From Verrucomicrobiota bacterium (GTDB taxonomy: Bacteria; Verrucomicrobiota; Verrucomicrobiia; Verrucomicrobiales; Verrucomicrobiaceae), in assembly GCA_017301975.1 (NCBI GenBank), contig JAFLEI010000012.1, forward strand, positions 1-64,000: DNA of 64,000 nucleotides. The letters run 5' to 3'. This document shows, one piece after another, positions 28,030 through 36,148 of this stretch. Each line of letters opens with the position of its first letter. The first letter of the stretch is position 1. The position numbers and the translations under genes were made by a program. The notes under the pieces were generated by a model. It had not been told where the DNA came from, made no database searches, and worked only from the letters and a program-made list of their open reading frames with translations.

Positions 28030-30719
28030 AAACGCTCCTGCGTCTTTTCATTTTCCTCGGTACGTCGCTGCTGCCTGCGGCGGATGGCAGCGTGCATGGT
28101 CGTGTTTACGGTCAGGATGAAAAGGGTGAAAACCTCGGTCCGGTGGCCCATGCGAAGATCGAATTGAAAAGTGAAGCGGGTGCCGCTTCGTCAACGGTGA
28201 CGACCAACGAGTACGGGTACTACCAGATCACCACGCTGGCGGCGGGGGCTTATCGGTACAAGGTCAGCGCGGCCGGATTTCGTGATGAAGATGAGATGCG
28301 CGGCTTTGCCATGCCGCAGGACACACGCGAGTATGTGCATGACTTCCTCCTCTCCCGTGAGGCAAAGCCCGGCAGTCCGTCGCCGCAGGCCCATGTCGTC
28401 CAGCCATCCGTGCATGGCCGCGTGTACGGTCAGACGGAAAAAGGCGACAATCTGGGACCTGTGGCTGGAGCGAAGGTGGAACTGCTGGCAAGCCAGGGCG
28501 GCAGGGTGGTGGCGACAGCGACGGCCAGCTCTCCCGGCGGCTACTACGAGATCAAAAATCTTCCGCCTGCGGATTACGCTTATCGGGTCACAGCCGCCGG
28601 TTTTGCACCGGAGGATGCCGGGCGCGGCTTCACCGTGCCGACGGGAACGCTGGAATACGTGCACGATTTTCTCCTGTCCAAGACGCCGCCCAAACGAGAC
28701 AAATGCGATCTGGCGGTGCTCGTCGTGAAACGCATCAGCAGCGGCAATGATCGTTCGAATGATGCCCGTTTGCCCGTGGCGAATGCCAAGCTCGTGCTTC
28801 AGCCTGCGGGAAATCTTCCCACACCGCTCAATCAGCCTTTCGTGACGGATGCAAAGGGCGAATACACCGCGAAGGATCTTGCCGAGGGCAGCTACACCGT
28901 CGCCATTGATGCCCCCGAGTGCGAGCCATTTACCGGATCGCTGACCGTAAAGTGTGACAAAGACGGCGATGTCATCTTTGAGCTTAAGCCCTGCAACGAA
29001 CTCCTGCATGGTTATGTGCGGGCGATGCTGAACGAAGGCTGGGGCACTTCTGCACAGGCAAAGGCGGCGGCGGAGCGCGCCTATCAGCGGGCGATGAAAG
29101 TGGATGCCAAAGATGGCAGCGTGAATTACGCCAATGCGCTTTCACTGCTCAGCGCGGGAGATTATGCCGCAGCCCAGCAGAGCCTCTCCGCAGCGATTGG
29201 CAAAAAAAGCGACAGCACCACCTGGGATCGCGCCTGCGAGGCAAGGCTCTGGATGAACCTCTGCCTTCATCAGCCGGCGCAGGCTGTCCGTGAAATGCGC
29301 TCGCTGGCGCAGAATCATTATGTGAACCGTGCGGCCACGCAGGCCGCGAAGGATGCAGCGTCTGTCTGTGGCATAGGCCTGGGTTTGATCAAAGGGCCGT
29401 GGCATGATCAGGCAGGCGCAGGCGACGCCCTGTTGATGGAGAGCGAGTTGCTTTCTGCATTCAAAGGAGAGTTGCAGGCCGAGTGCATCAAGGCACGTGA
29501 CCATGTGGCGGCAGAATACGGCAGGCTCAAAGCTGCGGAAGATGGCGCGCGCAATACGCTGATGGCAGGCATCACGGAAAAACGCAACGCCGAGGTCGCA
29601 CGGTTGGCTGAGCGTCAGGCCGCGATCAGCAAGGAGGTGGCCGTGCTTGATCCCGAGATTCAGACCCTTCAGGCCACCGTGAACCAGTTTGACCAGCAGT
29701 TCCGCATTCAGGTGGCTGGTTTCACGCAGCAGCAGCAGGCCAATGCGGTGCAACTGCAGGCGCTGAACGCGAGATTGCAGCAGATCAGCGTCTGCATGGC
29801 TCAGGACCAGGTGCGGCTTCAGGGCGCAGCGCAGCCACAGATGCCGCAAACACCCACGATGCAGCCGGGCATGCGTCCCGGCATGCAGCAGCCGGGTGTT
29901 GGTGCACAGGCCATCATGGTGGAGATCCAGCAGCACCAGCTCGAGATTCAGCAGATCCGCCAGCAGATGCAGGTCATTCAAAACCAGAATGCGCAAATGG
30001 GCGCTAACGTGGCCAATTTGCAGACCCAGTTCAATCGCAATGCAGGTGCCGCCCAGACGGATCTGAACCTCAAGCTGCAACGCCGGGGTGTGCTCGCCAA
30101 CGAATTCGAAACGCTCGACCGCAAGCGCACGGCGCCGTTTGATCCCACCGCCTTCAGCACGCCTGAGATCGATGATCTCAGGCGGCGTGGTCGATCCCTG
30201 AAAACCTACAGCGATCTGCCGCTGGAAGTGCGCCGTGAGGAACTGCTGAATCAGTTTGACTGCGGAGCCGCGAAGGAGCCCAAGCGTCCCGCGAACACAG
30301 CCAAAGCGGCTGAAATCAAGGAGCCTGCGTTCATCAGCGCCAAAGCGCCTGCCACGAAAGTGCCTGTACCGGCACCCTTGGTCAGGCCCGCGCAGTCAGG
30401 TCCGGAAAATACCGGCATGCCGCCGCTCAAACCGCTGCCGCCGGAAGCCACCGCCGTCAAACCTCCGCCTAACGCTGGTGATCCCGCCGAGGTCGTCATC
30501 ACCAACAACCACACGGGTGCGGTGCGGATTTTCGGTCTGTCTCCAGGCGCGGACAATGAGCTCTTCGTGCGTTCTCTTGAGGCAGGTGAGGAAGCCATGA
30601 TCCCTGTCCGCATCGGTCAGACCTTGATCATGCGCCCTTCAGTCGGCGGTCGCGAACTGCAACGCCACAAGGTGGGCAAGAAACTGGAGGTTTTGAAGCT
30701 GGGCGGTTCGCCGCAATAA
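28026..30719 (+). CDS. secreted carboxypeptidase-regulatory-like / coiled-coil protein
   Basis: An 897-residue exported protein (signal peptide MKTLLRLFIFLGTSLLPAA). Two closely similar beta domains start at residue 22 (VHGRVYGQDEKGENLGPVA) and residue 127 (VHGRVYGQTEKGDNLGPVA), each ending in EYVHDFLLS. A third, more distant domain starts near 225. All are carboxypeptidase-regulatory-like (CarboxypepD_reg, prealbumin-like) domains. A TPR-like stretch (335-470) follows, then a long glutamine-rich coiled coil (515-690) broken by a short Met/Pro/Gly repeat near 605-625, a Pro/Ala-rich segment, and a C-terminal beta domain (VVITNNHTGAVRIFGLSPG). It is translationally coupled to the preceding anchored protein and is the last gene of the operon. 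Function unknown; a structural or binding role is inferred. Confidence 0.75.
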   Translation: MKTLLRLFIFLGTSLLPAADGSVHGRVYGQDEKGENLGPVAHAKIELKSEAGAASSTVTTNEYGYYQITTLAAGAYRYKVSAAGFRDEDEMRGFAMPQDTREYVHDFLLSREAKPGSPSPQAHVVQPSVHGRVYGQTEKGDNLGPVAGAKVELLASQGGRVVATATASSPGGYYEIKNLPPADYAYRVTAAGFAPEDAGRGFTVPTGTLEYVHDFLLSKTPPKRDKCDLAVLVVKRISSGNDRSNDARLPVANAKLVLQPAGNLPTPLNQPFVTDAKGEYTAKDLAEGSYTVAIDAPECEPFTGSLTVKCDKDGDVIFELKPCNELLHGYVRAMLNEGWGTSAQAKAAAERAYQRAMKVDAKDGSVNYANALSLLSAGDYAAAQQSLSAAIGKKSDSTTWDRACEARLWMNLCLHQPAQAVREMRSLAQNHYVNRAATQAAKDAASVCGIGLGLIKGPWHDQAGAGDALLMESELLSAFKGELQAECIKARDHVAAEYGRLKAAEDGARNTLMAGITEKRNAEVARLAERQAAISKEVAVLDPEIQTLQATVNQFDQQFRIQVAGFTQQQQANAVQLQALNARLQQISVCMAQDQVRLQGAAQPQMPQTPTMQPGMRPGMQQPGVGAQAIMVEIQQHQLEIQQIRQQMQVIQNQNAQMGANVANLQTQFNRNAGAAQTDLNLKLQRRGVLANEFETLDRKRTAPFDPTAFSTPEIDDLRRRGRSLKTYSDLPLEVRREELLNQFDCGAAKEPKRPANTAKAAEIKEPAFISAKAPATKVPVPAPLVRPAQSGPENTGMPPLKPLPPEATAVKPPPNAGDPAEVVITNNHTGAVRIFGLSPGADNELFVRSLEAGEEAMIPVRIGQTLIMRPSVGGRELQRHKVGKKLEVLKLGGSPQ

Positions 30720-30731
30720 AGTTGTCCAGTT

Positions 30732-30760
30732 GCGCTGCAACTGGAACCCCGTTGCAGCGC
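30732..30760. terminator. bidirectional terminator-like hairpin
   Basis: GCGCTGCAAC (30732-30741) and GTTGCAGCGC (30751-30760) form a perfect ten-base stem with a nine-base loop. It lies exactly between two convergent genes (stops at 30719 and 30773), the expected place for a shared terminator. No long T run is present on either side. Confidence 0.6.
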
Positions 30761-30772
30761 CATGGATCAAGT

Positions 30773-31657
30773 TTAAGCGTGCCGTCCTTTAAACGTGAGT
30801 TCGGCGATGCCCGATTTATCGAGTCCACCGAGTCCTAGCGCGACCATTTTCTCATACTGCGCCTTGGTCGCGTCGTTGAGCGGCAGGTTCAGTCCCACGC
30901 TCTTCGCCACATCGGCGGCGATGCCGCTGTCCTTGGCCGCGTGCTCGGCGGAGAACCAGCAGTCGTGCTCGCGGGCCACCATGTCCGCGCTGTCGGTTTC
31001 CAGCACACGTGAATTGGCACCCGTCTGGCTGAAGACTTCGCGGATCATGTTCAGGTCATGGCCCAGTGCGGCGGCGAGCCCGAGGCCTTCGGCCAGACCG
31101 GCGGTGTTGATGTTCATGACCATGTTTACCAGCGCCTTCACTTCGGCCGCACTACCCGGCCCTCCAATGAACCGGCGGTTCATGCTCATCTGCTCGATCA
31201 TGGTCTGCACCCGCTGGTAGGTGGCTTCGTCACCGGCCAGCATGAGGTACAGCTTCCCCTCGCGAGCGTGGCTGATGGAGGAAGCCATGCAGGCTTCCAG
31301 ACTGTGGGCGCCGGCTGCGGCTGCCGCTGCGTACACTTCACGATGGATCGCGGGGGACAAGGTGGCGCAGTTGACGAAAATCTTCCCGCTGGCATTCGTG
31401 AGCAGGCTGTCTCCGCTTCCAAGAAAGATGCCGCGCATGGCTGCATCATTGGTCACGACGGTGAAGATGACATCGGCGGCGGCGGTGACATCCGTGAGGC
31501 TGGTGCAGGCTTTGCAGCCGAGTTCGGTGGCAAGATCAGCGGCCGCCTGGGTGTTCACATCGAGCACCGCAGTGACGTTGTAGCCACACTCTTTGAGACG
31601 GCGGGCCATGTTGGCCCCCATTTTACCGACTCCGACAAATGCAACGGTTTGAGACAT
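30773..31657 (-). CDS. NAD(P)-dependent oxidoreductase, 3-hydroxyisobutyrate dehydrogenase family
   Basis: A 294-residue beta-hydroxyacid dehydrogenase. The Rossmann motif is FVGVGKMGANMARRL, and the catalytic lysine region is AAEVKALVNMVMNIN. The substrate-binding segment, usually D(A)PVSGG..GA..G.L, reads EACMASSISHAREGKLYLML here, so the normal glycine-rich SGG is replaced by ASS. The substrate therefore need not be hydroxyisobutyrate; succinic semialdehyde/glyoxylate reductases are other members. It follows the metallo-hydrolase gene by 21 bases on the same strand and is probably co-transcribed with it. Confidence 0.88.
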   Translation of the reverse strand: MSQTVAFVGVGKMGANMARRLKECGYNVTAVLDVNTQAAADLATELGCKACTSLTDVTAAADVIFTVVTNDAAMRGIFLGSGDSLLTNASGKIFVNCATLSPAIHREVYAAAAAAGAHSLEACMASSISHAREGKLYLMLAGDEATYQRVQTMIEQMSMNRRFIGGPGSAAEVKALVNMVMNINTAGLAEGLGLAAALGHDLNMIREVFSQTGANSRVLETDSADMVAREHDCWFSAEHAAKDSGIAADVAKSVGLNLPLNDATKAQYEKMVALGLGGLDKSGIAELTFKGRHA

Positions 31658-31678
31658 GATGGGTTGGGCAGGTTGGGT

Positions 31679-32503
31679 TTACTTGAACTCAGGATAAAAC
31701 GGATTGTGGGCTTTTTCTTCGCCGACAGTGGTCATGGGGCCGTGACCAGGGCAGATCACTGTCTCATCTGGAAGCGTGAAGATTTCCTTCCGGTTGGTGG
31801 CCAGGGCATCTGCATACGAAACCATGCCGCCGCCCATGCTGGAGGCGAACAGCGCGTCTCCCACGATGGCGATGGGCTGCTTCAGACCGCTGACCAGATA
31901 GGTGACGCCTCCCTTTGAGTGGCCCCAGGTGCTGCGTGCCTCGATGCGGAGCCCTCCGGATTCCCATGCTTCGGTCTCGTTGAGACTGAACGTCCTCGCA
32001 CCGGGGCAGAATTCCTTCTCATTCACAAAGACGGTGACAGCGCCATCGGCGGACAATTTGGCGAGATCCTGAATGTGATCGCCATGGGTGTGTGTGAGGA
32101 AGATGAGGCTGAGATTGAGCCCCTTCTTCTGGATGAAGTTAATCATGGGGGTTGCATCCGCCCCGGTGTCGAAGGCCACCGCGTTTTTCGTTTCTGCGTC
32201 CCAGACGAGATACGCATTCACCGTCATGTCATGGTACGTGGTGTTGAACTGCTCCAGGCCGGACACATTGACGGGGAGGGGACGCCATTCATTGTGCGCC
32301 ATGGCCACCAGCGACAGGCCTTCGAGCTGCAGGTGGGGGGCAATCTTGCGCAGCACAAGGTCATCCACCTTGCCAGATTTGGCTTTGGCAATGTCTTCGA
32401 CACTGGCGCCGGATCGGGCGGCGAGGTCGGCTTCGCTGATGCCCAGTCCGCGCATGGACTTGGCGATCACATCATTAAAGAGGTCTTCGAGGGGGAGCAG
32501 CAT
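31679..32503 (-). CDS. metallo-beta-lactamase-fold hydrolase with N-terminal HTH-like region
   Basis: A 274-residue protein. From about residue 75 it is an MBL-fold hydrolase: AYLVWDAETKNAVAFDTGAD, the metal motif FLTHTHGDHI, a second ligand in STWGHSKGGVTYLV, IVGDALFASSMGGG and a final PGHGPMTTVGEE. This is the glyoxalase II-like branch. The first 65 residues resemble a Cro/CI helix-turn-helix: LGISEADLAARSGASVEDIA, then KAKSGKVDDLVLRKIAPHLQ. It may be a hydrolase with its own DNA- or protein-binding module. It is divergent from the short cphA paralog, with the 32504-32633 gap as shared promoter region. Confidence 0.82.
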   Translation of the reverse strand: MLLPLEDLFNDVIAKSMRGLGISEADLAARSGASVEDIAKAKSGKVDDLVLRKIAPHLQLEGLSLVAMAHNEWRPLPVNVSGLEQFNTTYHDMTVNAYLVWDAETKNAVAFDTGADATPMINFIQKKGLNLSLIFLTHTHGDHIQDLAKLSADGAVTVFVNEKEFCPGARTFSLNETEAWESGGLRIEARSTWGHSKGGVTYLVSGLKQPIAIVGDALFASSMGGGMVSYADALATNRKEIFTLPDETVICPGHGPMTTVGEEKAHNPFYPEFK

Positions 32504-32633
32504 GACCGGGATTCAAGGCGTTCTAATCACGAAGGCAAGAGGTATGTGCCGTCGGTCCGCTGGAAACCAAAAGCGCCAACTCCCAGCGGCGAGTCCTTGC
32601 CACCCGCAGACTCACAAGTAACATCGGCGCGCC

Positions 32634-34793
32634 ATGACCGATCTCGACATTCGTGAAATTCACTTTCTCCGCGGACCCAACATCTGGACGAATGATCCTG
32701 TGCTGGAAGCCTGGGTGGATTTGGGCGGTCTCAAAGACACTTCCTCCGACCTCGTTCCTGGATTTTCCGAGCAGCTTAAGACGTGGTTTCCCGGCATGAT
32801 CGAACACCGCTGCAGCATTGGCGAGCGCGGCGGCTTCTTTCAGCGGCTCGACACCGGCACCTGGCCGGGACACATTTTGGAACACGTGACTTTAGAACTG
32901 CAGACCCTGGCGGGGCATACGGTCGGTTTTGGCAAGGCGCGGGAAACCTGCGTGGAGGGACTCTACAAAGTGGTCATTGAATATTTGGACGAGGTCGTGG
33001 CTGAAGCCTGCATGCGTGAGGCCCGCGAGATCCTGATGGCTGGATATGCCGGCAAAGAATACGACATCGCTGACGCCGTGGCGCGCATGAAGCGTGTGGT
33101 GGACCGCAACGCGCTCGGGCCAAGCACAAACGCCATCATTGCCGCTGCAGAAGCGCGTGGCATCCCTTGGCGGCGGCTCCGAGAGGGCCGCAGCTTGGTG
33201 CAGCTAGGGCAGGGGGCAAACCAGCGCCGCATCTGGACGGCGGAAACCGACCGCACCGGGGCGATCGCAGAACACATCGTGCAGGACAAGGACCTGACCC
33301 GCACGCTTCTCAGCAAAGCAGGAGTGCCAGTCCCTGAAGGGCGTGTCGTCGCCAATCCAGAAGACGCCTGGGAAGCGGCGGAGGACATCGGCACGCCCGT
33401 GGTGGTGAAGCCGCAGGATGCGAACCATGGACGCGGGGTTTTCATCAATCTCACCACTCGCGAGCAGGTGGAGAGCGCGTTTCAGACAGCAATGAACGAA
33501 GGCGAGGGGGTGATGGTGGAGCGCTTCATTCCAGGCAACGATCACCGTCTGCTGGTGGTGGGCGGAGAGCTGATCGCCGCCAGCCGTGGTGATCACGCCG
33601 TTGTCATGGGCAATGGCACAGACACTATCGCCACATTGGTGGAAACTCAGCTCAACACCAACCCTCTTCGCGGCGTCAGCGATTTCTGCCCCTGGTCCAA
33701 GATCGACACCGAGGAGTGGGATCCGGCCATCCTTCAGGAGTTGGAGAAGCAGGACTATCAGCCCGATTCGGTTCCCGGCGCCGGCGAGCGCGTGCTGATC
33801 TCGCGCTTTGCCAACTGGTCCACCGAAGTCACCGGACTGGTGCATCCGCGAAACCGGGATCATGTCACCATCGCTGCGCAGGTGGCCGGGCTGGACATCT
33901 GTGGCATTGACGTCGTGTGCACGGACATTAGCAAGCCGTTGGAAGACCAGGGTGGCGCTGTCGTGGAGCTCAATGCCAGCCCGGGCCTCATCATGCATCT
34001 GCGTCCCGCCACCGGAGAGATTCGTCCTGTTGGCGAGGCCATCATCGACATGATGTTCCCTGCGGGAAAAAACAGCCGCATTCCCGTGATCGGCGTCACA
34101 GGCACCCACGGCAAGACCACCACCGTCAAGCTGCTGGCTCATCTGCTGAAGGCCACGGGGAAATATCTCGGCGTGTGCCACAGCGGCGGACTCCAGTTTG
34201 GAGAGCGTTTCTCCTGCTCTAAGACCGGTGACCGTACCAGTGGCACCAACGGAGTGCTGCTCCATCCGTGGACAGAGCTCGCAATCTGCGAGAGCAGCGC
34301 GGAGTCCATTCTTCTCGAAGGTCTCGGCTACGACCGCTGCCAGATCGGCGTCGTGCTCAATGTCGGCACCGAGCATCTGGGCCTCGGCTACATCGAAACC
34401 CTGGAAAAAATGGCCAAGGTGAAGCGCTGCGTGGTGGACGTGGTGCTGCGGGAGGGCACGGCTGTGCTCAATGCGGACGACGCCTTGGTGGCCGAAATGG
34501 CCGAATGCGAGCACTGCCGGGGCAGCGTGATGTTCTTCTCCCATGTGGCGGACAATCCGGTGGTCGCCGCTCATCGCGAGAAAGGCGGGAAAGCTCTGTT
34601 TGTGAAGGATGGCGCGGTCGTTCTGGCAGAAGGTGACAAGGAGCGCCGCCTTTGCGCGCTGGAGGGGGTTGGCTTGCCGCTGTCCGGGCATTTCCAGTTC
34701 AATGTTCAGAACGTGCTCGGTGCCGTGGGGGCTGCCTGGGCCTATGGTTTGCCGGATCCGATGATTGCGGAAGGGCTGGCCAGCTACGCCTGA
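32634..34793 (+). CDS. cyanophycin synthetase-like protein, short form lacking the Mur C-terminal domain
   Basis: A 719-residue CphA paralog. The cyanophycin synthetase N-terminal domain begins IREIHFLRGPNIWTNDPVLE. The ATP-grasp domain follows (ALGPSTNAIIAAAEARGIPW, AIAEHIVQDKDLTRTLLSKA, TPVVVKPQDANHGRGVFINL, VVELNASPGLIMHLRPATGE). The Mur-like domain has an intact P-loop, VTGTHGKTTT, near residue 488. The protein stops right after HFQFNVQNVLGAVGAAWAYG, where the Mur ligase C-terminal (glutamate-ligase) domain of full-length CphA begins, so it is about 170 residues shorter than the second copy at 40062. This recalls the shorter CphA2/CphA' proteins of other bacteria. It may polymerise beta-Asp-Arg dipeptides or assist the full-length enzyme; both are inference. 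Confidence 0.88.
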   Translation: MTDLDIREIHFLRGPNIWTNDPVLEAWVDLGGLKDTSSDLVPGFSEQLKTWFPGMIEHRCSIGERGGFFQRLDTGTWPGHILEHVTLELQTLAGHTVGFGKARETCVEGLYKVVIEYLDEVVAEACMREAREILMAGYAGKEYDIADAVARMKRVVDRNALGPSTNAIIAAAEARGIPWRRLREGRSLVQLGQGANQRRIWTAETDRTGAIAEHIVQDKDLTRTLLSKAGVPVPEGRVVANPEDAWEAAEDIGTPVVVKPQDANHGRGVFINLTTREQVESAFQTAMNEGEGVMVERFIPGNDHRLLVVGGELIAASRGDHAVVMGNGTDTIATLVETQLNTNPLRGVSDFCPWSKIDTEEWDPAILQELEKQDYQPDSVPGAGERVLISRFANWSTEVTGLVHPRNRDHVTIAAQVAGLDICGIDVVCTDISKPLEDQGGAVVELNASPGLIMHLRPATGEIRPVGEAIIDMMFPAGKNSRIPVIGVTGTHGKTTTVKLLAHLLKATGKYLGVCHSGGLQFGERFSCSKTGDRTSGTNGVLLHPWTELAICESSAESILLEGLGYDRCQIGVVLNVGTEHLGLGYIETLEKMAKVKRCVVDVVLREGTAVLNADDALVAEMAECEHCRGSVMFFSHVADNPVVAAHREKGGKALFVKDGAVVLAEGDKERRLCALEGVGLPLSGHFQFNVQNVLGAVGAAWAYGLPDPMIAEGLASYA

Positions 34794-34949
34794 GCTAAAG
34801 ATTTTTCGAAGGAATATTAAGTGAGTCGGCGTGTTTTGCTGGCGGGATCGTTGCTCCCGTCCCCGCCTGACTCATGTTTTTGGTTTGCGCACAACTCATT
34901 ACCCCTGCCCAGTCGCTCCGGCTGGCGCAGCCACTGGCCCGTTTTTAAA

Positions 34950-36148
34950 ATGGCCGCCGGTATTCATGTTTCACTGCCCATCGGTGCGGATGCCGCCGGA
35001 TGCATGGCTCTGTTAAGTGCGGAGTGGCGCAGGCTTGGTATTGAAGATGTGGTGGAAACGCGGCCAGAGAACAGCTCTATGCGGCTGCGGCTGACAGAGC
35101 AGCGCGCCCAGGAATGGATGCCCGGCCACGACACGCTCCTTCTGGCGGGAAAACTGAAGCTCGACGTGAGCCGCAACGAGAATGATCTTCTTCGCGAGAT
35201 CTGGCTCACACTGCTGAACACGCCGGTGATGCTGGAGTTCCCGAGCGCAGACGAATTGCTCGCGGCGGTGCGGATGCGGAGAAACATTGTGGCCAATGCC
35301 TCCCGCACCTGCCTGAACTTCGACTTGGAGGCGATCGAACGCCCGCAGGATTGCTGGCGCTATTCGCAGGAGACAGGCTTTGTGCTCATTCCAGGCAGCC
35401 CATTGATCAGCTCGCTCAAAAAGCCTGCCAGCCGGAGGTGGGCGGGCTGTGGTATTCTTTTTCTTGCTACCGGGCTACCGAGTATGTCGTGCTGCTGTCG
35501 ATCGCCGAGGAGGCGCTGGCCAGCCATACCGCGCTGTTGGACGCGATGCAGCGCCAATGGGAGAAGAAGGCCCTCTCCGCCGACCCGTTTCAGGACGTCT
35601 TCCTTCACGAGCAAGGCACGCTGGAGGAGCCCATGCCCATGCATTATTATGTGCCAGGAGACCGGGTCTGGTTTCGCAATCCCGACTCCCACTCCTCAGA
35701 CGTGCCCGGCTTTGAGGGATCGTGGGTGTTTTATCTGGGAGGCGGCATGTTTGCCAACTTCTGGAAAAGCCAGCGGCCCTTCAGCCTGCTGACCAAATGC
35801 CTGGAAATCTACCACTGGCGTCACGGGGTTTTCAGGAATGAGCGCGGCGTGCTCCAGATGGATGAGGCGTGCGTGGAGCAACGGGTGGCGCAGACGCTGG
35901 CCGATCCCGATGCCTGCGTCCGGATCTTTGAGCGAATGCACCGCCTGCGGGATGCCCGGGGCGTCTATGCCGAAGGCGGCTGCATGGACGCCTCTCGGGA
36001 GGTGGCCCAGGTTTATTCTGCCGCCGCACTCGGACATGGTTCGTTCGCTTCAGGCTTCATAGCCGGACGAAAATCTTGCGCCGGTACATCCACAGCACCA
36101 CCAGCCAGAGCACCGCAAAGGTGCATGCGCCGATGGTCACCGGCCTGA
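34950..36148 (+). pseudogene. Tgl-like protein-glutamine gamma-glutamyltransferase relative, frameshifted
   Basis: The coding sequence changes frame once. The first part (from ATG at 34950) reads TPVMLEFPSADELLAAVRMR-RNIVANASRTCLNFD; the second reads LWYSFSCYRATEYVVLLSIA and PGDRVWFRNPDSHSSDVPGF. Together they match Bacillus Tgl, which crosslinks spore-coat proteins: TPV..., NIV.AA, F(E)CATA with the catalytic cysteine, and GD..YFKNP.... One missing C in the C run at 35399-35401 would join the frames as ...GSPIDQLAQKA.... The cysteine (codon 35465-35467) is kept. The residue before it is S instead of E, and the HG of Tgl aligns with AN (codon 35756-35758), so activity is doubtful. The second frame runs 92 bases into the convergent gene. 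It lies downstream of the short cphA. Confidence 0.65.

Noticed and set aside
33204..34691. 495-codon minus-strand frame opposite the short cphA paralog
   Set aside because: Antisense shadow; the plus strand carries ATP-grasp and P-loop motifs.
35417..35423. Programmed -1 frameshift at CAAAAAG in the Tgl-like gene
   Set aside because: The heptamer does not fit the X XXY YYZ rule, and a one-base loss in the upstream C run explains the split more simply. Kept only as an alternative.
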